64,000 nt of DNA from Cenococcum geophilum 1.58. Taxonomy: Eukaryota > Ascomycota > Dothideomycetes > Gloniales > Gloniaceae. Below the pieces are notes generated by a model, which was not told the origin of the DNA, did no database searches, and worked only from the letters and a program-made list of their open reading frames with translations. Each line of letters begins with the position of its first letter. Positions within the stretch are counted from its first letter, which is position 1. The stretch is from assembly GCA_001692895.1 (NCBI GenBank), contig KV748184.1:62001-126000 (forward strand). Direction: 5' to 3'. A program made the position numbers and the translations under genes. Below are positions 10,832 through 22,900 of the stretch, in pieces.

Positions 10832-11345
10832 ATGGCGCCACTTCTGTGCTGGACTGTCACCGCATACCGCAAACCCGAGATGAGCGAGGAGGAATATCAC
10901 AAGTACATGAGCGAGATCCACGGCCCGCTAGTCATGGGTCTGATGGCCAAGTATGGCATGATTAGGTTCTCCATGGTAACTTCCCATCCGTAAGAGGCTC
11001 GCTATAAAACATTAATTAATATTAAAGTCTCACAACACATCTGCTACTCGCGCTGAGATGGCCAAATTATTCGATCCGCAATTCTCCAACGTTGCCGACT
11101 ACGACTGCATTGTCACTGCCGTTTTTCCTGATGTCGAGAACTTCATTAGGATGAAGGCGGATCCTTTGTACATTGCCTATTGCATCCCGGACCATGAGAA
11201 GTTTGCGGATACAAAGAGGTCTAAGTAAGTTCATCATAAAATTTTTCGAGGGGTTCTATATAGAATTTAACATGCAACTAGGATGACAATTGGATGGATT
11301 GAAGATCATGTTCGTGATGGAAAGGTGGTCGATTATGTTGTATAA
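10832..11345 (+). CDS. EthD-domain small protein, TpcK/AurZ-type dehydratase or decarboxylase
   Basis: Three exons, 10832-10975, 11028-11224 and 11282-11345, with introns of 52 and 57 nt (GT-AG); 134 residues, the usual size of the family. The N-terminus LLCWTVTAYRKPEMSEEEY and the HGPLVMGLMAKYGM segment are typical of fungal EthD ferredoxin-like proteins. These dimeric alpha-beta barrels act on PKS products: AurZ dehydrates a naphthopyrone and TpcK-type proteins decarboxylate an anthraquinone precursor. It lies 1.3 kb upstream of the PKS on the same strand. PKS plus EthD plus laccase is a recurring trio in fungal pigment clusters. Which of the two reactions it performs cannot be decided here. 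Confidence 0.82.
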
Positions 11346-12654
11346 AGGAGGTCAACTGGTAGAGGGTGGATTTCTAGCTTTGATAGAGGTTGGAGGTTTG
11401 GGGGTTTGGGGCTAGGGGCGGGCATTGTTGAAATTTCCAGACACTACAAATTGCTATAATTGAAGTCTTCAAACTTTTCAATTCGTTTAATCATAACTTT
11501 CTTAGTACTCTGTGAAGCTTTGCGTCCTCGAGCGCATATCCTAGAGAAGCGCGCTAGATTCTCGATGGGGGATTTTGTAGTTCAATACTCCAAAACTATC
11601 AGCTTGAATATTACGCTTCGATATACCCCCATACGCATGAAAAAAGCCGTTCCGTGTAAATACAGGTCAATGAATCTACTATTGATTTTAATTAAAGCAA
11701 TATATTTGGCAGAAAATGATATCGTATGCTATTTAGTCTCCTGTGTTCTAGTGCTGTGATTTGTATAGAAATCATATGTACCTGCGTTGTGGGTACTCCC
11801 TGCATCACGTTCCAGGACGATTAAGTTGTTCTGGAAACTTCATGGAATAACTTGCTGGGATCCTTCGAGGTCGTAATCTAACCACTTTGAGGAAGCCACT
11901 GTCCTGGCGAATTGGATACCAAAGCTCACACGTGTTTCCTTTCTAGAAATTATTTTAGGATCCCACGCGGTCAAGATGCGAACTTGCTATGCACAAACTT
12001 AGTCTATTCTGGGCGCTGAACGCTGTGTGCGTCTCACGACCTTTGCCCTGGCCGTCGGTAACCGAAGCAAAAGTCTCCTTCCCCTCGGAACCGAAGAATC
12101 GTACAGCGACTCCATGTGAAGCTGAAGAATGTTAGAGTTATTATTCCGTTGTTCCACGCACGAACCACTGCAGTTTCAGAATTCTGTGGCGGCAATGTTT
12201 AGCCTTGCAGCGTATCCAAATCCGGAAAACCCGCATGCGCAGCTCCTAGTCGGTGTACCGTACACGCCTCAGGACAATGACACCTTGGCATATTCAATCC
12301 AATACCGGCGGAGATCAGAATCTGTGCCTTTAGCGGGGCTGGGGCCACGCTAGGGCAAGCTTATTGTTGTTTACGCTGAAAGACTGATTTTGACCGCCGA
12401 ATATGTACACGACGTTCGGTTTCCGGGTTATCACGAACAATCCTAATCACAGATCCGGTGTGGGAAGTATCCGACTACACATGGATCTCTATTTGGCTGG
12501 GCGGGTCTGGGCAGCACAGCCTGAGCGAGAAAGCACCGGGAATGCTGTACCTCTGCCATCTACCACCTTCCGCTATATAGGGTCTTCATTCAACCTGTTC
12601 TAGATTATCCAGCCCAACGGTCTATCTCCAAACACTTGTCATACTCTCGCTACA
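11346..12654. other. PKS upstream region
   Basis: 1.3 kb without a recognisable gene; the open frames at 11460-11759, 12129-12353 and 12403-12603 have no protein character. It should contain the PKS promoter. Confidence 0.5.
12571..12580 (+). promoter_or_regulatory. Candidate TATA box of the PKS gene
   Basis: CGCTATATAG about 80 bp upstream of the PKS start codon, followed by a pyrimidine-containing leader. The spacing fits a fungal core promoter. Confidence 0.5.
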
Positions 12655-15600
12655 ATGGACAAGACCACCCAAGTCCTCCTCTTTGGAGATCAGACAACTC
12701 CTTTCCATGCCTCTCTCCGCCGTCTGCTCTCGATTAAGCACAACGGCATCCTGAGCACGTTTTTCGAGAGAGTGTATTATGCTCTGCGGGTCGAAGTAGG
12801 ACGCCTACCTGTTGCGTTCCAAGACCAATTCCCTCGCTTTACTTCCCTTTTGGATCTCCTTGCCCGATGCGGTGACTCGCCACGGAACCCAGCCATTGAG
12901 AGCGCATTTCATACTTTGAATCAGCTTGCTTGTTTTATTAGGTAAATCTTAAAGACTTATGTTAAGATTGTGGCTAATCACAGACTAGCCACTATGGCCA
13001 AGGATCACAAACCTATCCTTCGCCGTCTCAAAGCCATATCGTTGGCATTTGCACTGGCCTTCTTTCTTCTGCCGCCATCAGCACATCTCAGACCTGGGCA
13101 GAGCTCTTTCCCGCAGCTATTGAAGCCATTCTGATTGCTTTCCGAACTGGACTTCGAACCACCCAAGTTCGAGATGACATTGAACGACAATCCAAGGCTT
13201 CCCAGTCATGGTCAATGATTGTTGCTGTTCAGGCCCAGCGCGCTGCTGTAGCTCTTGAGTCCTTTGAGGAGGACAATGGCATTCCTCATGCTTCTCGGCC
13301 ATATGTCAGCACTATCACACCAAATAATGTTACCATTAGCGGTCCCCCTTCGGTCTTGGATCAATTGATGAAGGTGTCTCCTTTCTCCGAGTCGAAGCCT
13401 GTAAAGGTTTCTGTTTTTGCACCATATCACACTTCTCATCTTTACACTGAGGCCGATGTGGATTCGATCCTGGCAACAAGCTCAAAAGATATCTTAAGCT
13501 CTTACAAGCCAAGGATTCCCGTATTCTCCGACGTAACAGGCCAGATTATCTCTGCGTCCGACTATGGCTCTCTTCTACGAACTGTCCTTAAAGAAATCTT
13601 GATGGAGCCTATCCGGTGGGACAAGCTACTTCAAGGAACCGCAGACACGCTTAAAAATGCTGGCATTTTGCGGTGCACAATTTCACCCTTCATCGCAAAT
13701 GGGTCTCAGAGCCTTGCAGCAGCACTTTCACACAATGGATTCACTGGTGTCAAAATCGACTCAGATTACGCAGATCCCAACACGGTTCCTGACACTGCCC
13801 GACCGAAACAATCTAAGATTGCGATTGTTGGTTTCTCCGGAAGATTCCCAGATGCTGCAAGTACCGAAAAATTTTGGGACATCCTTCACAAGGGTTTGGA
13901 TGTGCATCGAGAAATCCCAAAGGATAGATTCGATGTGGATGCGCACTGGGACCCGACCGGGAAGAAGAAGAACACTAGCCGTGTTCGGCATGGTTGTTTT
14001 ATTGAGGAGCCTGGCCTCTTCGATGCTAGGTTCTTTAACATGTCTCCACGAGAGGCGGCAAATGCGGACCCTGGCCAGCGTCTTGCCATCACAACCGCTT
14101 ACGAAGCATTCGAAATGGCCGGTTTCGTACCTAACAGGACATCTTCCACTCAACGCGACCGTGTTGGTATCTTCTATGGAATGACTAGTGATGATTGGCG
14201 AGAAGTCAACAGTGGGCAGAATGTCGATACGTACTTCATCCCAGGCGGAAACAGAGCTTTCACCCCCGGACGTATCAACTATCACTTCAAATTCAGTGGC
14301 CCAAGCTTCAGCGTTGATACCGCGTGCTCCTCGAGCTTTGCTGCCATCCACACTGCTTGCAACTCTCTCTGGAGGGGCGACTGTGACACTGCTATTGCTG
14401 GCGGAACAAATGTCATGACTAATCCGGACAACTTTGCTGGACTTGACCGAGGGCATTTCCTCTCAACTACCGGGAATTGTAACACCTTCGATGATGCTGC
14501 AAACGGCTACTGCAGGGCTGATGCTGTTGGCACAGTTATTTTGAAGAGGCTAGAAGATGCTGAGGCGGATTGTGACCCGATATACGGTGTTATTCTGGGT
14601 GCTTATACTAACCACTCAGCGGAAGCAGAGTCTATGACTCGGCCGCATGTTGGTGCTCAGGCTTTTATCTTCGACAAGATGTTAAACGCTGCGAATGTGG
14701 ACCCGCTTGACGTCAGCTATATCGAGATGCACGGGACAGGGACCCAAGCCGGCGACGCAGTTGAGATGGGTTCAGTGCTCCAAGTTTTTGCCCCTCAAGA
14801 AGGAAAGCGCCCGACACAGTCACTTCATCTGGGTTCTGCCAAAGCCTGTATTGGCCACGCAGAGTCCGCATCCGGAGTTGCCTCGCTCATCAAGGTTTTG
14901 ATGATGATGAAAAAGAATGAGATTCCACCGCACTGCGGAATCAAGACAAAGATTAACCATAGCTTCCCGGATCTTGGAGCAAGAAACGTTCATATTGCAC
15001 GGAAGCCAACGGAATGGATCCGCCCGGAGAATGGAAAGCGCACGGTATTCATGAACAACTTTAGCGCAGCTGGTGGCAATACTGCTCTGCTTATGGAAGA
15101 CGCGCCTTTAGCCTATTCTGTCGATGCCAAAGACCCCAGATCCACTCACATGGTCGCAGTCTCCGGGAGGTCCATCGCCTCCCTCAAGAAGAACCTTGAG
15201 TCAGTGGCAAAGTTCCTTGAAGAAAAGCCAGAAACTTCTCTGCCTGCACTATCCTATACTACCACAGCACGACGGATGCATCATAACCACCGGGTCACCG
15301 TCAACGGCGCTACTATTCAGGCGATTAGCCAGAAGCTGAAGGATTCTGCTCTTCGACAGGATTTGAAGCCAGTCCCTGCCAAGTTACCTAACATTGCCTT
15401 CGCTTTCACTGGTCAAGGCGTCCTGCAATCCGGTATGGGTAAACAACTATTTGAGAACTTTGTTCAGTTCCGAAACGACATCCAGCGGTTCGACAGAATT
15501 GGTCAAAGCCACGGTTTCCCTAGCATTCAGCCGCTCATTGATGGAAGCGTCACCGACATTGAGAATATCAGTCCAGTCGTCGCACAACTTAGCACCGCCT

Positions 15601-18600
15601 GTATGCAAATGGCTCTGACGAGGCTCTGGGCTTCTTGGGGTGTTACACCAAGTGCAGTCATCGGCCACAGTCTTGGGGAATACGCAGCACTCAATGCCGC
15701 AGGCGTGCTATCTGCTAGCGACACGATTTACTTGACTGGGAAAAGAGCTCAGCTCCTTGTCGCGGGGTGTACTATGGGGACTCACTCCATGTTAGCCGTG
15801 AACACCTCCCTCGCCCAGGTTGGCACGTATTTGGTTGGGAAAGCCTGTGAAGTTGCTTGCATTAACGGCCCTAACAATCTTGCGCTTAGCGCGTCAAACG
15901 CAGTAATTGACTCACTCTCTGAGGAGCTTGCTGCTGCTAAGTTCAAGTGCACGAAGCTTAAGGTTCCATATGCTTTCCATTCTACACAAGTGGAGGCGAT
16001 CCTGTCCGACTTCGAAGCTGTGGCACAACACATCCGGTTCGCCAAACCCTCAGTTCCATTCATATCCCCTTTGCTTGCTGAAGTAGTTGAGGGTGAGGGC
16101 GTTCTGAACCATCTCTATCTAAGCCGCGCCTGTCGTGAAACTGTCGATTTTGTCTCTGGCTTGAACGCAGCCCTTGACAACAAGACTGTTACGGAGAAGA
16201 CTCTGTGGGTCGAGCTTGGCTCTCACCCAGTCTGCTCGGGGATGGTGAAAGCTATCATTGGTACTGAGGCAACCGCTCTCCCATCACTCCAGCGGAACAA
16301 GGATGCCTTCGAAACCCTCGCCAGCAGCCTTTCCGGACTGCACCTGGCTGGGATCGAAATAAACTGGAATGAATATCACCGCGACTTCAAGGGATCTCAT
16401 AGAGTTCTAGAGCTTCCAGCTTATAACTGGGATGCTAAGACCTACTGGATCCAGTATAACAACGACTTCTGCCTTACGAAGGGAGATGTTCCAGCTCCCG
16501 TGGCCGCTTTGTCTGCACCGCCTGTCGAATCCAAGCTCTCCACTTCATCGATGCAAAAGATGATTGAGCACAATCTTGATGCCACTAAACCTTCTGTGAT
16601 CATGGAGTCAGATGTCCAGGAACCCAGCCTTGTTAGTGCAATTCAAGGGCACAAGGTCAACGGGACGCCGCTTTGCCCCTCTTCACTTTATGCCGATATC
16701 GCTCTGACCCTTGGCGACTACTTAATCACCAACAGCAAGACCAAGCCTAACGCTACTGGCATGGACGTTGCAGATATGGTTGTCAAAAATCCTCTGATTG
16801 CTACCGGGGAGAAGCAGCTCTTCCGTGCCTCAGCCATTGCTGACTGGGCTGACAAGAAGATTGCCGTTCAAATTTATAGCGTAAACACCGAAGGCAAGAA
16901 GACTATTGATCACGCCAACTGCACAGTCAAACTAGGCGATAACGATGCCTGGTTGGCCGATTGGAAGCGCAACTCTTACTTAATCAGATCCCGCATCAAC
17001 GCTCTGCACAATGGTGTTGATGATGGTCAGACTCACAAGATCAAGCGCGGGATGGCCTACAAGTTATTTGGTGCTCTCGTAGACTATGGCCAGCAGTACA
17101 AGGGTATGGAAGAGATCATTCTGAACAGTGAGGATCTTGAAACCTCTACCCGGGTCAATTTCCAGAAAGATTCAACCAATGGCAAGTTCTATCTCAGCCC
17201 TTACTGGATTGACAGTCTTGGTCAGGTAACTGGTTTTACGATGAATGCCAATGATGCTGTTGACTCCAAGACTCAAGTATTCGTCAACCATGGCTGGGAT
17301 TCAATGCGAGTAGCCACTAGACTGTCGGCAGAGAAGACCTACCAGACCTACGTGAGGATGCAGAATATTGGCGGAACTATGCACGCTGGAGATGTTTACA
17401 TCTTCGATGGTGATGCTATTGTTGCTGTTTATGGAGGGGTTAAAGTAAGCTCACTTTATTTGCATGTTACGACTCGATTATACTAACTTTTCCAAAGTTC
17501 CAGGGCGTTCCACGACGGGTTCTCGACCACCTCCTTCCTGGAGCTGGTGTTTCCAAGGCAGTACTTGCGCCTAAGGCCGCAGCTCCCAAAGCAATTCCGA
17601 AATCTGTCCCAGTTCCTGCTGCAGCTCTCTCTGCGAAACTCGAGAGCAAGAAAGCGTATCAGACCGTCGCCCGACCTGTCGTTTCTGCTCCAAAGCCAAC
17701 CGGGCCGAGCATTGCCGACAAGGCTCTTGCTATCATTGCGGAGGAGGTTGGTCTTCAAGTGTCCGAGTTGGTCCCCAGCGCCGCCTTTGCGGACTTCGGT
17801 GTCGACTCTCTCTTGTCTCTGAATATCTCTGGAAGAATCCGAGAAGAACTGGATCTTGAAGTTGAAGGTTCCCTATTTAACGACTGTCCTACTGTCAAGG
17901 ATCTGCTCGCATTCCTGCCCGGCGGATCCCCAGGAGTTCAGATCATATCTAGCGTATCCTCCTCTACCTACCCGTCAACCCCGGAGACAGAGTCGGAAAT
18001 AGCCCCAGACAACGAGAGCTCTTCTGGAAGTCAGACTTCCATTGAAGACGATGATATGGGTGTGATTGACTCGATCCGCAGGGTCCTCTCCGAAGAGATT
18101 GGTGTCAAGGAACATGAGATAACAGGCTCTCTGGACCTTGGTGAGCTCGGCATGGACTCTCTTCTGTCCCTGAACGTTTTGGGAAGGCTTCGAGAGGAGC
18201 TAGAGATGGAGCTTCCGTCAGACCTCTTCGCCAACAACAACTGTCTTGATGCAATCGAAGCTGCTCTCGGCATTAAATCTAAGCCAGTCATTACGTTAAC
18301 CCCTGAAGCCGCAGCAGTTCAGGTTAAGGAGTTATCAATCCCTCTGAAACCAAAGGCCATCCCAGTGACCCTTCCCCGAGCATCTTCGATCCTCCTTCAA
18401 GGCTCAAAAACCAGCACCAAGCAGCTCTTTCTGTTCCCTGACGGATCCGGCTCTTCGACTTCCTATGCGCCTCTCCCGCGCATTGCCCCTGATGTTGCGG
18501 TCTTTGGTCTTAACTGCCCATACATGAGGAACCCACAAGACATGAGGTGTGGTCTTGCTGATCTCACTGCGCCATACCTCGATGAGATCCGACGCCGTCA

Positions 18601-19150
18601 ACCACACGGCCCGTACTATCTTGGAGGCTGGTCAGCTGGTGGTATCTGCGCCTATGACGCCGCACAGCAGCTTGTCAAGGCCGGCGAAAAGGTAGAGCGT
18701 CTGATCCTTCTCGACACGCCTTTCCCAATTGGGCTCGAGAAGCTACCTCCTCGCCTCTACGACTTCTTCAACAGTGTCGGTCTCTTTGGCCAAGGTGATG
18801 CGCCACCGCCGTCATGGCTACTGCCGCACTTCCTCGCCTTCATCGATGCCCTTGATACTTACAAGGCGGTGCCGTTCCAGGGCCCAGCTCCCAAGACGCA
18901 CATTATTTGGGCACAGGATGGTGTCTGCAAAGATCCCAATAGCCCGAAACCCGAAATGCGCGCGGATGATCCTAGAGAGATGAAGTGGCTGCTGAATAAC
19001 CGCACGGACCTTGGTCCAAACGGGTGGGATCAGCTAGTTGGAACCGGTCAAGTGGTGATCAAGAGCATGCAGAACGCTAACCACTTCACCATGATGGAGG
19101 GCGACAAGGCACGTGAGCTCAGCCGGTTCATTGAGAGCGCTATGGCATAG
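12655..19150 (+). CDS. Non-reducing polyketide synthase, SAT-KS-AT-PT-ACP-ACP-TE
   Basis: Iterative type I synthase of aromatic polyketides, in the wA/PksP/Pks1 pigment class. Exons 12655-12941, 12989-17444, 17498-19150 (introns 47 and 53 nt); 2131 residues with no frame breaks. Domains: SAT about 5-365 with GICTG (C117) and H243 in FAPYHTSHLY; KS about 371-800 with DTACSSS (C542), H677 in EMHGTGT and H719 in GHAESASG; malonyl transferase about 895-1210 with GHSLGE (S990); product template about 1290-1600 with H1317 and D1504; ACP1 with GVDSLL (S1685); ACP2 with GMDSLL (S1802); thioesterase with GWSAGG (S1960) and H2110 in NANHF. The first acceptor at 12988 was chosen because only it restores the SAT motif GICTG. 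No reducing or methyltransferase domains. The layout and the Ayg1-like neighbour favour a heptaketide naphthopyrone or anthraquinone-type pigment; the exact product is inferred. Confidence 0.95.
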
Positions 19151-19590
19151 ATTGGCTTATGATTATATGGCTTCCATCTCATTCTTGTTTAGACGTTCTT
19201 CTTTCATTTGTGTTTTGTATAGCAGTTAAGTCATTTTTCACAGATGTTCCGGTGGGGAACGTTGGAGTTCTTATGTACTGGATGTCATGCTTTTTGGGAG
19301 AGCACATAGACGGTTGGACCTTTCCTTATTGTATCTAAGTATCACTAAAATAGAATCTGGGCTTCTTCGAACTCCGCTTCTTATAATGCAGTGAAGGCTA
19401 GAGGAATTTTATGATTGTGTGTTGATTGTAGCAGAAGTGGGCTCTGTATTCGGAAAAGAGAAGAATGCCTCGCATAGTGCCCTGCATAAACGCCACAAGC
19501 TTTTAGCTTTACATGAGCCGCGAAGAGGGAAGAGGTGAGCTTCCCCTGATAGAAGTATGGGCCGGCTCGTGCACGCTTTTCCCACCATTT
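19151..19590. other. PKS 3' flank up to the edge of the transposon island
   Basis: Normal-composition DNA that should include the PKS polyadenylation region. Composition switches sharply to TA-rich at about 19590. No gene seen. Confidence 0.5.
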
Positions 19591-19979
19591 TATACCACCT
19601 ATAATTTAATAACTATACTAGCTATTATATATAAATAAAATATATAGCGTATCAAATACTAAGACTATAAATTTATATAAAAATATTGTTATTAAAAATA
19701 TTGTTATTATTATTATTATTCATTTATTATTTAATATCTAATGCAGATCCTAGTGGCCCACGTAGAGTACTCTGTACACACAGGGGGAAAGTAATATTAA
19801 CAGGAAAAACTCCCTAGTAGCGGTATAGAGTTCTACTAGATCTAATTATTAAATAGACTAATTAAGATTTTCTATCTGAGGGATAAAAAATTGCTATTAG
19901 CTTAGCTAAAGGCAGTAAATAGGGCCAATATTTTTATAGTAACTAAGAGTTCTTCTAGACTTAAGGTAATGTTATTATT

Positions 19980-22900
19980 CATTGCTTAACGTCCGATTCG
20001 GATCCCTATTGGGCCTATGCGGACTACTCCTTATATACATGTGGGGAAAAAACTCTATTTAAGAAAACCCCGTGATCCATCTCCCCGCCTTTTAGGACTT
20101 GCCTACGAGGCGCCTGTAAGGCGCCTACGAGTTACCTATGGTGCTCTACTACCTTACTTTTTAACCTCCTTAGGAACTACTGCTGCCGTAACAAGCCTAC
20201 GGACGCGCTAGTATCGTAAACTTTACTCTACCACTGTAGAGTCATTAGGGGGCGCCCGTTACTCGCCCCCCCTACCCTCTATTACTATTTCCTTTATAAC
20301 CTAAAACTAGTTTAGTATATTTTAGCTAATAAGCCACTAGGTAACCGCCTTAAGGCCTTTTTATATTAAGAGTAGTATATTATAGTTCTCTATACTAGCT
20401 ACTAAGAATATTACTTCTTAGTTAGTGCGTAAAGGACATAACAGTATTACATATTTTGGTGTCTGTCTTAGCCAGCTATATTCGCATCTTAAGCTACCTA
20501 CTAGAACACCTACCTAGTAGAGCCAGTCTTTTAGTCCTATTATTCCTATTCTTAAAAGTATTACTATTATATTTTTTACCTTTATTAGGCCTTCTTAAAG
20601 CCCTAGAGTATTTACCCCCTATAGCGTTAACTATGCTACGGCTTAGGTTCCTCTTACCTTAGTTAGCCTCTATACCTTTAACTCCTATATACCTCTCTAG
20701 CGTTAGTCTAGCCAGTATTATATTATAGTAGATAGTTTCCTAGCATTCTTTTATACTCTACTTTAGCTCCTTTCTCTCTCTTACTGTTATCTTTACTAGC
20801 CTCTTATACGTCTCCCTTTTTCCTCTATATAGGCCTAGGCCTTAAAGCAGCACTATTCTTCTTCTACTTTCTTTACCTATTTCTCTAATATATCTTCCCT
20901 ACTTTAGGGTTATTAGTTTATTCTCCTATAGGGCGCCCTAAGGTCCCTCTATAGTTTATTTAGGCGTATTTTAATATACTTTATAACATTAGAGTTATAT
21001 TTATTTTACGCCCTTTATATTACAGCGGCTTTAATATATAGTTATAGGGGGGGAATATTAGCTTCCTTTTTAAGCAGTACTATAGCCGTTCGCTTATATC
21101 CGCCTATTATACTCTAAAGGTAGGCCGTTTAGACCTTTTAAAGTAGTTTAAGGAGTAATTTAGGGGGGCCTTTTTTTGTTTCTCTAATGGCCTAAATACT
21201 AGACCTATATATTATGGTTAGCCGGACAACTGCTATATATAGTAGGCGTAACCTCTAGAAGTATAAACCCTATATAGAATTAACAATCCTAGATAATATA
21301 ATATACTATACTTAGCCCTTATAGGCCACTTACGCCGCATATACGCTTTACCGGAGCTTACTATCTACCCATACTCCTAATACTCTTAGGCCCTAAACTA
21401 GTTAACCCCTAAAGCCTTAAATATAAATTATATACTAAAGATCTATAAATTGGTTACATTTTCTTATAAAGTAGATTAGCTAGTATTTCTCTAGTAAAAA
21501 TTAGACTCTATATTGTCTTGCCTATTCTATATAGGTATTATAAGCTTTCTTTAGTGTTCTGCAATTCTCTACGGCTATTAGCCCGTATATAATTAGGTTT
21601 ATATTATTAATAAAGCCTATCCCCTAAGTCGCCTCTTCCTTAAAGGAGTTAAGCAGGTTGCTTATAAAGAAAAGGAAGAGTATAGGTAAGAGGGGTAATC
21701 CTTATAGTATTCCTATTGCAACTATAATAGGGGGGCTCTAATATCCGCTAAAGACTAGTAATATTTCTTTCTAACCTATAAACCCTTAAATAAATTATAT
21801 AATCTATTCTAAGAAGCCTTTTACCCTAAAAATGTATAGGAGACGCTTATAGGGTATATTATTGTAGGCGCCGCTAATATCTAGGCTAAGCATTAATACT
21901 ATAAAGTCCCTTCGCATCGCCTATGCGGATTTAATAGTAGTAGCGNGTAGCGTAAGTGCTAATAATATTAAGCGGTTCTTTCTTGCCCCTATTTAGCTTT
22001 ATAATAGTAGGTTATATTCCTTAGCCATATCTATTATATAGTCCGCTATTACCTTTTCTAAAATCTTGCTAAGAGTGTTTTCTAAGGTAATAGGGCAGTA
22101 GCTTCCTAGGATTAAGTAATCTACTTTACCTTCTTTCCGTAAAATAACCGTCGTTATAAATCTTCTAAGTTATAGGTAGTAGCCTATAGTAAAGTATGCC
22201 CTAGCTATATCTATAAGCTAGGGTGCTATAAGTGGTCTATAGGTTTTTAAGGCCTTATTTAAAATCCCATCTAGTCCTAGTACTATATTATTTAAAAGGC
22301 GGCTAATAGTTCTAGCCATTTCCTCTATTATTATATTACTATTAACCCTTAGGTAAGTTACCGGTATTTTACCCGTAATGTTATTAAGGTCTACTAAAGC
22401 TAGTTAGGGGAAGAACCTTTCTATAAGGATCTTTACCTTCTTATTATTATTATTAGTAGCCTATAATTCCCCTACTCTTTATAGGGGTAGTAGGTATAGG
22501 TCTTCTACTAGGCGCCCTACCTTTTTTTTTACCTATTTCGCTATGGCCTAAAGGCCCTTATTATAGGGGAGGCTTAGGTTAAAAGTATACTTATTTATAA
22601 ACCGTCTCCAGTTATTCCTTACTTCTTTCTTTAGGGTATTCTTTAACTGGTTTCTTATATCTTTATATTATCTCTCGTCTTTAGGGTTATAGCTACTTAT
22701 ATATTTCCTTCTTACTTATTATTAGCTGGTAATAAGAACCGCGTATTATGCGGACTATGCGTATCGCGCGTAGGGGCCCGGTTTTAAGACTAGGTAGTGC
22801 TCTTCTAGCCTATTTTTAATCGCTACCTAGATCCTTTCTAGTCTTTAGTTAATTTCCTTAAGGGTAGCTAATAAGCCTTACTTATTTAGAATTAGGTAGA

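Noticed and set aside
11460-12603. Several short open frames upstream of the PKS
   Set aside because: No motifs, no coherent splice structure; probably promoter DNA.
12984-12988. Alternative PKS acceptor at 12983 (CACAG)
   Set aside because: It puts exon 2 out of frame and loses the SAT active-site motif GICTG.
13761-14456. Long antisense open frame inside the PKS ketosynthase
   Set aside because: Shadow of strongly biased KS coding sequence; no independent protein features.
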